64,000 bases of DNA from Tetraselmis striata (GCA_006384855.1 VCJN01002800.1:1-64000); one strand, 5' to 3'. Numbered from the stretch's first letter, positions 19,774-34,102 are shown. Translations and numbers: made by a program. The notes: generated by a model not told the origin, from the sequence alone.

Positions 19774-22700
19774 TTATTTCCGGCCACGGTCGATGTCCAT
19801 GTTGGTTTTGGAAGTGCTGCTAAACTTGGGGCCGGAGCCAAAGGTGCCGGGCGCCCGAGCACGCGCCAGCCCGGTGCTTCTCTCACCCTTGCCGCTTCCC
19901 GTGGGACTGCCCCGCGACTGCGCCTGGTAGAATGCGCTCTCCGCAGCGCTCTGCGATTTCCTCTCCGACGCGCTGCTGATTGAGCTTGCCGGCGGTGCCT
20001 AAAGGGTTGTGGGGCAAGGCGCAGGCAACGGAGATGTTGGTATCAGGGCGCACGTTGCTTGACAGTCAGTCCAGATACGCACAACCTACGCAAAGCACGA
20101 GACACCCCGTCGCCATTTTCATACAATTTGCCCCCAGCCACCATGCAATGATATCAGGCTGTCAGGCATGCGTGGGCGGTTCGCATGCCGTGCCTGCTTT
20201 GCCGGCGCAGCTTGAATGCTGGTGGCGGAGCCCGCAGTGGAGGGAACCTTGCTGAGCCCAGATGGAAATGAAGAGGCAGCGATCGCCGACGCAGAAGTGG
20301 TCTCCATGGGTGTGTCGCCGGCAGCGGCGCCGAATTGCTCCGCGTACCTGCGAGACAGCACGTGTCGCAGGAACAAATTGTCCACAGGAAGGCGGTAAGC
20401 ATCGAGCAGGGGATTCCCAGAGTTTAAGTGCCAAATTTGGCCCATACGGGTGTACTCGTCAACTTATTTTCCGCAGGCTTTCGTGTATTTTGGCGTGATT
20501 GTGGCAACGGGTGCCGACTCACCGATAATACAAAACAATCAATACAAGCTTCAAAATGAGCTCGCATTCAACCGATACCAGCATTCGCATCACTGCATCT
20601 CAAGAAACATAGGAGCGCAAACAGGAGTAGCTTCTATTTAGTAGGATCATATAAGTAGCATTATACATACAATAGGTCGAATCATTTATGGATTATATAC
20701 ATTTATAGTCGCTATTGTACAGGGAAGGGTACATCAGCCGCCTCTGATTCTGTGAGTAGCAAGTTACTTGTATCGATGACTTTCACGAGACGGCATATGC
20801 AGTTTGTGTAAGTCATGTTCGCTTTTGTTTCGTGCTGATGTCGTCACAGGATATGTGACGACATTAGCGCGCTGATGCCGCAGCACCTCCATAATGATGA
20901 CGCTCGCGGCGGTGGTACTCGTATGCCTTTCTTGCTGTTGCTGACTATGCCGGCACCCGGGCTGTGCATAGGTCCAGTTATGTCACAAGGCATAAGCATA
21001 AGGCATAGCATAACCATGTGTGTGATGCCATAACTACTCTAAGATGAACTGTACAAACAAGCTGTAAAACTATGGGCTGAAGCCCACTTCCACTTCTCCC
21101 CTTTCATCGGCGTGGCAACGGATATATCACGTTACTTATTCGCATCCGCGTCCCCTCTCCGGTGTTGGGATTCTTGCGGCGGACGCTGCTGGGGGCGGGC
21201 AGGGCGACAGCCGAGTTCAGTCGCTGTGTGATGAGGCTGTGATGCCGCCACCGCGTTACCGCGGATAGGGGGATGATCCGCGGGGGCAGGGGCGGCATCA
21301 CACGATGCTGCCATGTTGATGGCACTGCCCGACTGCCGCACCGCCTGGTCGCTTGGATAGTCATTCTAACGGCGCGGCCACTTTGGAGTTTGGCGCATTC
21401 ATGCTGGCGCAAGATTAAAATAGGCGCATTGGCGGAATATTGGCTTTGATTTATTGCGTATTAATACACTGACGAGTTACAAAAAACCAGCAAGCATCCA
21501 TTGTCACTGATTACTTGCCTCATATGTCACACGTTTGCGCATGTCTCTGCCAATATGCCACTCCATGCTGCTCATCATTGTACTCCGTGTGAGTGTGTGT
21601 GTGGGGGGGGGTATTGCGGTGTGTGTGTGTATATATATATACATATATATATATAATTACGTGTGCTACCCTGATAGGACGTGTGGAACAATGACTGAGT
21701 GTGCGTATGCAGTATATATATAAATATATATATACCTGACGCCATATCATATTATGCCCTCTTAGTGATGCGTGAATATATTTCCAGTCGACATAACCAG
21801 TATGTGGTATTATAGTATCATATTTTTATTAATACAAACACACGAGCATGAACAAACCCAGCGGTCTCGTACCAACTGTGGCATATTTTGTGCCATAGTT
21901 ATGCCTATGCCGTATGCGTGGAATGGTTCTGCTCATAACTATATGCCATATTCATGGTATGCCGGGCGCATATAAACAAAACTATGCACTTATGTCATAG
22001 TTAAATATGTTATCACAGAACCACGCCACATTTCACTTCTGCACAACCCTGCTGGTCGACATCCGCATAGCTCAACAGCGCATAGCAGAGCTGCGCGGTC
22101 GGGATGGATGGCACTGCAAGGGGGGGGAGGGGCTCACCAAGCCTTGAAGGCAGCTGTCATCTCCTCTGTGCATGCCGTCACAAGTCTCGTTGTGTACTCC
22201 ACCTCGCTCTTCACCATCTGAAGCTCACCGTAGTGGTCGCGGTAGCCGGCCTTGAGCGCTTTGAGGGCGACCAGGGCTTCGTAGTCCTCCGCGTCCATCT
22301 CCGCCCCGTCCTCGACGCGCACGTTGTCCACCCGCTCTTTCAGCGCGTCGATCTCTTTCTTCACTCCATTGATACGCAGCGCCACCTCCTGCGCTCAGCA
22401 GCCGCAGCATGCCGAGCGGCGCCGTCAGCCGTATGCAAAGCCAAGTGCGCTGATGGGGCCAAGGAAAAGGAGAACAGAAACGCGGAAACATGTCAAGGTG
22501 TAAAAACCCCTAAAACCCTAATATAGCACCGGCAGGGCAGACGAAGCGGCGGCACCTTTTGTTTTTGCTTGGCTGCGCGCAGCGAGCGCTTATTCTCGAC
22601 AAGAGCCTCCGACAGCTCGCAGCCGGCGGAGCCCTTGAACTCCTGCAGCGCCTCCTCTCTGCAGCAACGCCGCATATGCACGTCAGCATAAGGAACACCG

Positions 22701-25700
22701 CAACGGCGACAGCGTATGTTGTGGCACATTGCATCTGCACACATCGGCAGCAGCACGAGTGTCTCGGTCTGTGCGCGCACGTGCTGGCAGGTGCCGGCCG
22801 CTTGGGTGGTGCCGCCCCCTGGCTTCCCCGCTGCGCGGCCGGCGCAGAAGGGGCGTCGGACGCAGCGCTTGCGGGCCGGGCGCTCGGCGGATGGCTCTGC
22901 GAAGTGTAAAAGGCGTCCTGCAGCTCCTCCGGCGCCGCGGGGATGCCGTGTGCGGCGCCTTCATCCTCCAGGTCGCCGACGTAGTCCGCCTCCTCACTGT
23001 CACATGGAAACACCCACGGCCTTCAGTTCCTCGCCCGTGAGCAAAGGCGACCGTGGGCGCTTACACTGTACGCAATGCCCCCCGCCCGGTGCACCACATT
23101 GCGCAGCTACTCCCCTGCTGGATTAAGGTGAGTGGCTGGGGCAGCTGGAAGCGCAGCTCACCCGGGAGGCATGTGCGCTGTGGCAGTGCTGGTGTGCGGG
23201 TTGGCGACGGCCATGGCACCAGATGGCAAAGAGGCTGATTGCGCGGACGGCGGACGGCTTTGGCCAGCGCCTGGCGGCGCCGCGGTGGCAAGGTAGCCGC
23301 GCTCGTTGTAAAGCGCCTTGCACGTCACCAGGATCTCCTTCATGTGGCGCACGCTGAGCACCTCCAGCGGCTCAATGGAGTGCTCGGGCTCGCTGTGGCC
23401 AAAGTAGCTGATCACCTGGCCACGCAGCTGAGGGCGGCAGGGCAGCAGGCCGGGCTGCTTCAGAGGCTTGTACGGACGGCGCACTGCCAAGCCCAGGCAA
23501 ATCCTCCCAAGCACCGGATGCAAACCCAACCGTGGGTGCCAGCAGGGTCAGGGTCAGGGCCGGCAACCTCAGGCCCCCACCGTTTCGCGCTGCGCCTCAC
23601 TGTAGGGAGCGTAGGTGACGGAGCTGCGGGACGCAAACTGGTTGTGCATGGCGAGCTCCTGCTTCAGTTCGTTGATCTCGCTGGTGGAGGCAAGGAGGGG
23701 CGTGCCGCAGGTGTAAAAAGTACGAGTGAGGGTCGCAGAAATGGTAGATTGTTTTGCACCGCCAATGAGTTGGAGGTACGGCGCCACAGTCGTGGTGTTT
23801 TCAGATAGAATTCCAGAGAAAAATGTATTTAATTCTTCGCAAACGATTAAAACACAATAATATAGCTACATACAGATAATGTGTAATATAGATGTAGGTA
23901 TATGTATGGTTATAGTATATATATAGCATTATATACACATATGTGTGTATATATATTTTAGTAAAATAGATGTATGCAATAATACATAGCGAATCCAACG
24001 CCATGTCGCGGTATCCAATTGGGACCATGGTGTTGCACCGTAGCTTTAAAGTAGCTCATCTGTCATGGAAAGCAGGGCAGGGGGCGAGCTGGGGGGGGGG
24101 GGGGGGGGGGGGGCAAGAAATACGCACCGCTCATATTTCTTGATCAGCTGCACGGAGTCCTTCTTCACGTTAAGCGTCGCTTCGTTGGAGACGCGCGCCA
24201 TCCGCTGTGCAAACCTGCCACCATCGGCATGCAGCTAATGAGCGGAGCCGGATGCAGCAGCCGCGGGGGGCGGTTGGGGGGGGGGGGGGGGGGGGCGCTC
24301 GCCTGCACGTGGACAGCGTCTCCTCCAGCTGCGCCAGCTCCCCCCAGATGTTGGCGATCAGCAGCGTCTTGCAGTTGCCGCCCAGCGAGTCCTGCGGCAT
24401 ACATAGCGCCAGCACGCCGGGGCGAGGTCAGCGTGGCCTCTGCCATGGGCACGGCGCGCAGGGCAGAATTGCCTCCTCCCACACCTTCAGGACGTGCGTG
24501 AGCTTGGAGGAGCGGTACGGCACGTGGTCCCGGTTCTTCTCCGACAGCGCCACAATGACCTGCAGGCGGAGGGCGGCAGGCCGTGCATCGTCACCTGTGT
24601 GGGCCAGGCAGGGGGGGAAGGGGGAAGCGCTGCTGTACGGGAGATGTGGGGAGATGCAGGGGATTGTGCGGGGTGGGCGTGCGCACCTGCTCCAGGAACG
24701 TCAGGGACTTGTTGATGTGGGTCGCCTCCTTCAGCACCTTGCCCGTGCTGCCGGTCTTCAGCACGCGCTCGCTGCCTGCCAGGTCAACGAGGTGCAGCTT
24801 GGACACCACGACCTGCGGCATGCGCCAGGCAGAGGCAGACGGATAAGGACTACAGGGGTGGGGAAAGAGGCAGGGCCAGCTGGCGCTAAAGACAAATTAA
24901 GCAGAGCCGCAGCCTACGGCCTACGCCCTGCGGCCGCCACTGAGCTGCTGCCACATTCATCCTTTCCCTCTATGATGATGAGTAATGTATAATATAGTGA
25001 TATCTATATAAAACTTTTAAATACTTTATAGATATATATACCGTAGAGACACAAACGGTCTGCGGAGATATAACATTTCTGACCCCGCCACAAAGGGGGG
25101 AAGGAACTATCAAAACGGAGTAAAAAGTCAGAATATAGCATGAATACAGTACAAATATTCCGACACAAAGGTGCAAAACATTTCACTATTGTTTGGCCCC
25201 GCAGACCGTATTCAATTCTACGGTATGTATGTATATAGATACATATAAATATGTACATATAATATATACATATTTGTTTATTTATTTCAATATTTCGTTT
25301 ATTATATAGATATACAGATACATACTTCTTTATTTACATTTATGTTGTGATGGCCAGTACTCTGATATCAGTAGTAATAACATATATACTATGAATACTG
25401 ATGACACAGTGATGGCAGTGGGAACCGGTAATGCTAACAGACACCACCGTTGGCACAGATGCAATACATCTCACATGATCACAGCGTTATGATGAGAAGG
25501 GGCGGCGCACGTCATCGCTCTCCGGATGCGACCGGCTCTCAAGGTACATCGTGAACAGCGCATGCGAGCGGCTGGAGTTCTTGTTCATCTGGTGCTGCGC
25601 GATCGCGCGCGCCGTCTCGCCCTCGAACAGCGCCCCCAGCGCGTCTGCCTCGCCGGCCACCTGCCGCATCTCCACCCCCCGCACGTGGATGGCGCCCTGC

Positions 25701-26937
25701 GAGGTGCGCCAGGCGCCGCGTCGCATCAGCCGGGTGCTCCTCCCCTCCCCTGCAGAGGCACCGCCTCCGCCCGCACCACTGCCCCCCCCCTACGTGGCTG
25801 CCCGCCATGCTGCCTGCATGCAGGAAGGTGGCGTGCATGTGTGGGTGGGGGGAAGAGGGGGAACCTTGCCGTCCTCCACCACCGCGATGTGCGAGGGATC
25901 GGCGGCAGGGTTCAGCAGGTCGTAGAAGGTCTCGTTGTAGATCTCCACATAGGAGACGCGCACCGTGACGAGTGACCGCGCCTCGGCTGTCAGCCGCTGG
26001 AATACCTGGTGCGAGAAGGGGGCGGTGGCTGAGAGGTGGCGGGCAGCGCCGCCGTGCTGGAGGTGCGCCGATGCGCATGGCTGCCGGGGGAGAGCTGACC
26101 CGGGCAGCGTGACGGCGCTGGGTAGCTGGCATGGCGTGTCTGCAGCTGATGTGCTCTTTGTAGCTGGTGTGGGAGGGGGCACCTCAGTGATGGCCCTGGG
26201 CGTGATACCGCGCTGTGGGAAGGCGTTGCTCTTGCCAGACATGGTGTACGTCTTGCCGGCGCCTGCAGCCCGATGCGCACAGTGAGCAGGGCGTTGGAGG
26301 GGCAAGGAGGAGGTGCGGCATGTGGCACGTGCACCACGGGAGGAGAACTAAGCGGCGGGGGGGGGAGGGGGGGACCCGTCTGCCCGTACGCCATCACTGT
26401 GCCATTGTAGCCCTGGATGACGCTGCCAACGATCTCTTGCGCGCACACCTGGTAGGTCAGCTCCTGGGTGGCGTTGTGCAGGAGGTGCTCAAACTTGAAC
26501 TGCGAGGAAGGGGGGGCATTGGGGTGCGGCACGAGGGACGAAAGTCAGAGTCCCCTCCCTCCCCTCCCCCCCCCCCCCCCCCCCCCGCCCCCCACCGTCT
26601 TACTGGCCTGATATAATGGACCTTCTGCCACTGCATGCTATGCCGAGGCCTGTTCTGCATCGCAGCGGCCGCACCTGGTAGTGCTCCTGCAGATTCTTCG
26701 ACTGGCCGTCCTGCTTGTTGAGGAACAGTTGAAGCGTCTGCGGGATGGGTCAAGCGGCGAGGCGGTCCGTTGAGCTACGCTGCCGCGGCCCACAATCACA
26801 CGAAAGGTACCGCAGCCAGGTGAATGGGGCAGATTGCAGCGCCGCCGGACCTGATCGTCGTCGGAGATGGAGATGTTGTTGCTCGCGAAGTGGGCTGACG
26901 GCCGCGCGCGCAGCACCACCTTCACCTTGTTCCCCAT
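19774..26937 (-). CDS. Kinesin-9 (KIF9/KLP1-type) ciliary motor
   Basis: Seventeen exons, all phase-consistent: 26851-26937, 26675-26737, 26376-26499, 26183-26262, 25865-26005, 25511-25696, 24687-24812, 24485-24559, 24303-24391, 24128-24214, 23581-23680, 23162-23427, 22781-22996, 22556-22658, 22138-22388, 20125-20347, 19774-19998. Product about 813 residues, close to known kinesin-9 lengths. The N-terminal motor shows the P-loop GQTGAGKT (89-96), switch I NKNSSRSH (about 203-210), switch II DLAGSE (237-242), then ETLSTCRFAQRM at the motor end. The tail has the kinesin-9 helix [16 protein letters not shown] followed by a Tyr-rich helix ending FKAWYAEQFG. Chlamydomonas KLP1 and animal KIF9 act on the central pair of motile cilia, so this gene implies a flagellate. 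The Met before [12 protein letters not shown] was chosen because kinesin-9 proteins start there. The intron at 24215-24302 appears to have a GC donor. Boundaries in the last two exons are less certain. Confidence 0.93.
20348..22137 (-). other. Large kinesin-9 intron with microsatellites
   Basis: A 1.8-kb intron between exons 15 and 16, holding GT and AT microsatellites (about 21592-21655 and 21711-21735). The frames inside it are not convincing. Confidence 0.6.
25039..25225. mobile_element. MITE-like element in kinesin-9 intron
   Basis: A 187-bp element in the intron at 24813-25510. Its ends are imperfect inverted repeats: TACCGTAG at 25039-25046 pairs with CTACGGTA at 25218-25225, and ACGGTCTGCGG at 25055-25065 pairs with CCGCAGACCGT at 25199-25209. 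There is no coding capacity. The flanks are TA-rich, which fits insertion at TA. A diverged relative lies at 44109-44284 in an intron of the GT29 gene. Confidence 0.65.
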
Positions 26938-27066
26938 CCTCCCGCCCGACGACACGCTGGGCTTCCGTGGCACGCTGTCTCTCCTGCACGCAAACCACGA
27001 GTCGCTGAGATATTGCTCGCGACGCAACGGCACCGCACAGGCCGCCGGTGATGAGCGACCGAGCAA

Positions 27067-27880
27067 GCAGGCATGGCCCGGATGAGCGCGGGGGAGCGCT
27101 TTCGTCCCAATAGCATGCGCTAACTAGGCATGCGCTGCATAGCCGCCCGCCGGCCAACGCCTGGCCCCGGCGTCGCGTATCCCATATCAGGCGGTCTGCT
27201 GCTGCTCATTGGCGCGGTGATTTTTTCCTAACATCAGGCGCGGTGCTGTGCGTGAGCCCCTCATATTGAGTCATCCGCACTAATCAATTCAGGATTATTT
27301 TTCGCTACATTGAAATGTAATGTATATATATATATATATAATTATGTATATATATATACATACATATATTCTACATACAGCATCGTAGGTCTGCGGAATA
27401 ATGACGAACTTGTGATTTTTTAATTCACACCATTATAGGGTTCGCGTATAAGGTACATATGTAGAATTCGGCACATAACATCATTGAGTTTTATCTGCTC
27501 TGTAGTAGATTAGATAGCTACATGAGCTAGCTGCAAAAGGCGATCAGGAAACCACCCGAAAAGGCAATAGAAAACGTCCACTACAGCAATTGCGCGATGG
27601 AAGAAGCACCAAAAGATAGAGGGTGCGAAATGTGCACGGGCAGGCGCATCATAGTTGGCCGCCTGCACAGAATGATCATGCCGCCCAAGGTACCATGCAC
27701 GCAAGCAGAGACTCGCTGCAACAACCCCCGCCGCGTGCGCGACAGGTGATGGCGGAACTCAGCGGGCTGGGTAGCAATAAAGTTCCGAAGATGAGCCAGG
27801 GCGGACTAACCACGAAGGGAGCATGAAGTCGGGGCGGAAGGACCGCCATGGAAGTTGCGCACAACAAGTAACACCGCGAA
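27067..27880. other. Kinesin-9 upstream region and dispersed repeat copy
   Basis: The kinesin-9 promoter should lie in 26938-27250. A TA microsatellite lies at about 27320-27365. A copy of the ACATGAGCTAGC dispersed repeat lies at about 27519-27650, shared with 1.18 and 57.08 kb. No gene seen. Confidence 0.45.
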
Positions 27881-30000
27881 GATGTAGACCATCGTTAAAG
27901 CGGATTTCCGAGGCGGCCGCGGTCCTCAACCACAAAAGGGTAGTACCGGTGAACACCTGTATATATTGGGGCGGAATACGCCCGGTCCGCTGCCAGCTTG
28001 TTGTGCTCCGCCTCGGTCGCCACGATCCCCAGGGGTGCAACATGGGAGGTCGCTGCTCCAAGCAGTGGGGGTCGTGGAGGACACGCACGCAAACTCGATC
28101 ATGTAATCGCACGCCGCCACGCACCCCCCCCCCACCACCACTAGCGTCAAATATGACGGCCGCGAGCGGTCCGCTGGGCTTAGCTCACTCGTCTCAAGGG
28201 TCAAGTCGCAGACTCCCAAGCGGTCCCGGTCGACCCTTGAGACGCCCCCGCTTCAATCGCCACGGAGGTCCACAGATTTTTCAAAGCGGTATGCAAGCGG
28301 TGCTTGTAGTTCGCGACGGGGCAGATGGGCAGATGATTCACGACGAAATCCGTGGCGTACCGGTTCGAGCCATCTGTAGAGCGAAGCCATGAGGGGTCAA
28401 TACTACACGTGGGGGCCGGGCATGTGACAAGCGCGGAACCCCCGCGCGGGCGAACGCCCAGCACCCGCGCACCGGCGGCCGAATAAGCAGCATGAGAAAT
28501 CTTGCGGGCCAACTCGTGATCCGACTGGAAAAGCGATAGGGAGCCCGGCCCGCACGCGATATACAAGCGTAGGGTATCATGTCGCGAGGCCGCGGCACCC
28601 GTACGCTGAAAGCCAAGAGCGAGGGCCACGAAGTCACGCAAGCGAATCGCACGGCTGAGGTGGCGATGGACAACCATGGTCGTCGTGGGTTGATCATCGG
28701 AGGCAGCACCCGTACCCGTACCCGAGGGCGGAGCCGTAGTACCGCTTAGCAACGGTTCTAGTAGGGAAGGAGTTGCCACTACATGACGGAGGGGGTGCAA
28801 CTAATTCGCGGGGCGACGGCATCTTGAGAGCTACGGAAGCGCATGTAGTAATGGTATTGACAGTACTCGTACCGCCGATAGGAAGCGATTGCTGCGCAAC
28901 AGATGCGGCCTCACCAATACCACCTCCATGTGATGGAGATAGAGTGGCCGTAAAAGGAGTTGTGGCAGTGATGCGCAGTCTTCCGCTAGTGCTCGTACCC
29001 GTAAGGGCCGTAGTACCAGCGGATGGATCCGGTGCAGCGGTGGTCGTTGCATTACCGAACATAAGTAACTCGAAGATCTCGTGGGCCGGCCCGTACGCGG
29101 CGCGTGCGCGCCGCACATCTGCTTGCGGAAACGTGGTGAGGGCCCGTACAGTCTCGTATACGCGGCGCGTCTCACGCGCCCATGGCAAAGCACTCTAGCC
29201 ACGGACGACACCTCGGCGCGAACCGTATTGTACAAGGGGCCGAGGGCGGGCCCGTACTCCCGTACCGGCTTTGGCAGGACAACCGATTGCGCGGAATGAA
29301 ACGCCGCATGGGCCTCATACTGCAGCAAGGCCATATTTAAACCACCAAAATCCGCGGGCATACTCATCTGGACGATCGCAGCCTCCATTCGCGGTGTAGA
29401 CTATTCGCAAGCGTCCAAACCAAGCAACGAAAATGCAGCCGAAATGTTGGCGGCATCCACGGCGGCCAAGAAAGGGTCTAGCTCTGACAGCGGCATCATG
29501 CGGTTGAGGAAGCCGGTCTGCCGCACCGCGCATACGACCAACAAACGCATATGCATGGCTCCATGGTGGCAGCCGTATCCCGACTTGCCAAAGGAGGCAA
29601 TGCGCTCCAGCAGTGCGGCGTGGGCCTCCCGGCGCCGCCCCAACACACCGGTCATCCACCCGGGGTAATGGCTAATAGGAGCACCCAGGTACACGGCGCC
29701 ATCCTGGACTGGGTCGTCGCCCGGGGTACGAAACCCTCCCAGGGCCAACTTCGCCCGCACTGCGCGCAACTCGGCCTTGCTGTCACAGGGGTGACGAACA
29801 TACCGCGTCTTACTACTGTCATGTACCACCAGTCCGACTTTGAAAAGCTCCGAACAATACTCGTCAAAAACACACGGAACGTGAGCCGCGGCAGTAGCCG
29901 CGCCGCAATCATCCGCGAAACTCCGGCAGCGGAAAGTATCAGCCAGTAGGCCGCTAGTAGGTGCGTCCGCAGCCGCCATCGCAACACCGGAACTGCCAGT
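27880..30000 (-). mobile_element. LINE remnant: RT end plus nuclease-like C-terminus
   Basis: On the minus strand the frame from 29979 starts just before the RT box RSFADDCG, so the first half of the RT is missing. It runs on through YLGAPISHYPGWMTG (thumb). A TAG at 29401-29403 interrupts it, but the same frame resumes with QMSMPADFGGLNMALLQYE, a conserved RT-tail block of such elements. A separate frame (28201-28800) gives a Cys/His cluster (CPAPTC ... NHLPIC), then a helix HRLHTALKNLW. Further on, near 27895-28140, come VVVGGGCVAACDYM and KLAADRAYSAPIY, then FVVEDRGRLG, resembling the restriction-like endonuclease end of non-LTR elements. Stops and frame changes show it is dead. Its family differs from the LINE at 13-16 kb. 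Confidence 0.65.
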
Positions 30001-33000
30001 GAACGCTCCCGCCGGGCGTCGACAACTGTATCCGCGCCATCGCAGCGCCGCGCGTCCACCACCACCCCCGCCCCCGTCGGAACCGCGACCACCACGGCAG
30101 ACGCCCTAGCACAGAGGCCTAGAGGGGCCGGAGGACGCCCCACGGTGCTATGTAGTAGATTACATAATAACAAAAGCACTACATCACATCAGTGATCGAG
30201 ACACGTCAGCGATGCTTTACCGCTTAAACCCGCTATCATTATGGTCTTGTTCTCGCGAAGAGTTTGAGATGATAATAATTGCGTCCCGGTAATCGGAATG
30301 TAAACAACCTACATATGGACGCTACCGGTATCTGCTATACGTAGTACGCTGCGGGCGATTTATGTATCATCTTCAAGATACAATTGATCCCCACATAATT
30401 GCAAATTCTAGAACTATGCTGTATTGTGCTGATAAACGTACAGATAGCGTGCCCCCCCCCCCCCCCCCCCCGGACTGCACACTAGAGCCCGAACCATGTA
30501 GTAAATATATGGGGTTGTTAGGGTTTTAGTATACTTGTAGACAATGAAGCATACTAATATGCATACATGGGATATGCTGTAGCAAACATAGTTTTAAACG
30601 GTTGGCAAGTTAAAATAGGTAATACATAGTAGGGTAGTTCCACGTTTTCACCATCATTACATCAAGGGCGGGCATGGCACTGTTGTTGATGGGGGGCGCA
30701 TGGGTCACCACATCAAGGTCGCATGGTATGCTCGCCAACTTCCGACAATTACATGTACTCCGCGTCATTGCAACAGTACTCGCAAAGTATATGTAGCCGC
30801 ACTATACCGCCTACTCTCAACATACATCATCCCCCCTTGTTGTTGTCCACTGCTAGAGGAGCATGCAACATATCACCACCATCATGCTCATCAATAGTGT
30901 GAAGCTTTGTGTGGCGCATAGGTATTCTATGGGGTTGTCATTGTTTTAAACGTTTTTAAGGTTTAACACCGCTACCACAACCTTTAAACATATCTCTTGT
31001 GAAAATGAATTAAACGGTTTATGTGGTATACTACATAAAACATAAAACGTTTTATGAAGTATACTACAACGAGTTGCTCGTGCGTAGTATCGGTATATAT
31101 CAAGATTGTGATATAGTGTTGGATACTAATAAGTAGCATATTATACAATCATGTTCCTAGACACGTGCAATACTCCACTACATACGCCATCAACGTGTTG
31201 TTATCTACCATTGTATTCGGTTAGGCCTAGCCGCTTTGAGAATCGCCTAGGCATTCGATTCGGCCGCGGACTACAATGAAAGGGCGCTATTATACCGGTA
31301 TGCTCATATGCTGCAACGATGTTGCAGATTGCGAAATACTAATTTATACTTAGTTGAGAATTGTAATTTGGTTTTTTTACAACTTTGTTCATGATTAGTT
31401 TTGAATCATCATGCCAGCTGTCTCACGGCCCGGCTGCACGAACTCGCGTAGGGCCGCTAATGAAAGCGCGTATTAGCCTGCATTCAATGAGGGATGGTCC
31501 AACACCCTATTCCACGAGAGCATGGTGTCGTCCTCGCCCCTACCCCGTCCTCCGGCCCTCCGCCGGGTGGCAGGCAGAGGCGTTGTCATGTTGCGTTCAC
31601 AAGTGGCATGCTTTGTACCGGCGCTTTCAGTTTGCTTGCGCGTTTGACTTTGTGTTTATAATTTTTCTCATTTGTCATGCACCCATCCACATAAGCCCGG
31701 GTGTTGGGGATTCAATCGACAAGCACATACGCCGTGGCTGCGTCATGGCCGTGTACACGTGCATGCATGTTGCTAAGGATAGTACGGCTTGGGATATTAT
31801 TGCGATGGCGAGCGAGCTAGACCCAATGTTGCCACGTTGAAGCCGTTCCCATTCGCACTTTCTCCTAGGCGAAAGCAGAGCGAGTGGCGCTAGCGCTTCA
31901 AAACCACGTATTTCGCCATCCATGTGCATACGTAGCGATGGGACATGACCCGCCCCCGTGAGTACTCATGCCACACCGCCCTACTTGCTATAGTGATTAT
32001 CCACCATGCGTGTGGGTCATTGATACTAGGTTATCCAGGGTATGGACAAAGCCTTGTGTATGGATTTTGCTAGCTACCTTACAAGTAAAATCACAGGAAA
32101 TTGTTGTTGTGATCGTCGCACGCGCGCGCATGAGAAGATTCTCGCCGTCTCGCGGCCTCCTCGCCGTAGGGAGAAGCTTTTCTATAGTAGTGCGTGGCTA
32201 CATGCCGATTGCACGTCACCGCGAGCTGAGTGGCACTGGAATGGTGTGCACTGCAAAGCATCAATGTTGGTGAAAATAATACGATACAAGGGGGGCGGGT
32301 GTGGAGGCTGTGCGCATCACTCGGGGAGGGGGGGGGGGGGGGGGCAGGAACATGTCCCAAGTATGAGTGGTCCGTGTGCGAGTACACGCAGGTGACCCAG
32401 CACATTGTCACGCCATTGGGGCTTGGGTACTAAGACGCACGTGCCAAAAAGTTACACCAAAATGATGTGGGCACATGTTGCAATGAACTTTACGGTTCGA
32501 TCTCTTTTTACCTTTGTAGCCCTAAACGTGCGTGAACGTGCCCGCACGCCCGCAAAACTCAAAAAACATGTGTATGTGCTACCCCTCGCGAGCATGTGCC
32601 ACCCCTGCTACTATCGATTTATAATTCAATGAGATTGACGTCAGAATTTTGTGAGCTTTATTCCCTGCAAGGCTATGCATATCCGCGTGTCTTGTTAGGG
32701 TGCTCGACGAGGGCAACTTCCACTGCAGTTGCGATGGTATCAGCACACCTCGTGCAGTGGCTCGCGCTTCCATGGCCCCACCGCGCCCAACAATGTCCTA
32801 GCCCCTTTGCTAATATGTTTCCTCAACCATCCATGGCCATCCCACCATGCAATGTTCTATGAATGCGCGGTGGCACGTGTGGGACAGCAACCGAAAATGT
32901 TGTGGGGGTACTTCAAACGCCCCATCATGTGACACCACGACCACTCTCGTGGCGCAGTTGCTATATAAATAGGATTTGATTTAACCCTATGAGAATAAGG

Positions 33001-33877
33001 CAGATTAGAAATGTGTTGTATTCTAGGCTTTCAGATCATAAATCATATACTTAATTGCCCATCTATTCGTAAACTTATATTTGGCGAAAAAGGGACATGC
33101 GGCGTGTGTGGAGGGAGTAATTACCGTGGTACGAACAGCTTCAATAAGGGCAAGAAAGGTGGTCAAGCAGAACAATACCGCACTGCGCTAAGTTGAAAAG
33201 AGCCTCCATATTAATATAGTACAAGTCGCCGCCCCCTCCGCTGCAAGTGTGGTAATTGAACCGCAGTCAGCAAGGGCAGCCACGTCTTCGGCTGGGGAGG
33301 GGGGTACCTTTAGTATACTCGTACGGCCGGCCCCGAGGGTAGTGCTGGAGTGCGGGGGGTGCGTTTATAAACATGTATTACGTGCATGTTGTCGTGACTG
33401 TATAGTCGCGGAATATCGTCCTCGGCATGAATGTTGTAATAAACCGCCGTATGCGAATTCGCGCACAGCAGCAGCACACTGCTACAGGTACTATAGTCGA
33501 TATATATGTACATATATAGGGTATTATTCAGCATAAATGTACATATGCTATACTATCCACATAATAATGTGTACACACTACGCTACCCTACATTTTGGGT
33601 TCCTAGCAAGCAGCCACCCCCGTCGCTCATGGCGAGTGTTGTATGTGGCCTTTTGATGAGTTCCTTGCTGTGATGGGCAAACACTAATTCACGCATATGA
33701 TTTGTTGCAACAAGGTGCGAAAATGACAACCTTTCATCATTATGAATTGTCGAATGGAGGGCGGCGAGCGGCTTTGCGCATATGCGGTGACCAAGCAATA
33801 AAGTTCATTAATAATAATCGTTCTGCCCCCCCCCCCCCCCACACACACACCAATCCTGCGCGTCGCGTCGTCGACAC

Positions 33878-34102
33878 CGGCGAGCTTCTGGTTTCGGAGC
33901 TGTGGCAAGAAGTCACGACACTGAGCGCTTATTAGTAGCTCGTGCGGAGGGCGGCCGGCGGCGGGGAAAATCCGGAAGTACATACAAATGATAACACACC
34001 GGCGCGCTTCTGGTTTCTGAGCTTCCAGCGAGAAGGCAAGAGACTGAACGCTCATTAGTAGCCCGTGGTGAGGGCTGCCGGCGGGGCGGACAGTCCGGAA
34101 GA

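Noticed and set aside
28355..28380. GGTTCGAGCC resembling a tRNA B box
   Set aside because: No matching A box, acceptor stem or cloverleaf around it; it lies in a LINE coding remnant.
31385..31840. 151-codon plus-strand frame in the gene-poor region
   Set aside because: No family motif, irregular codon use, and the other strand is equally open in parts.
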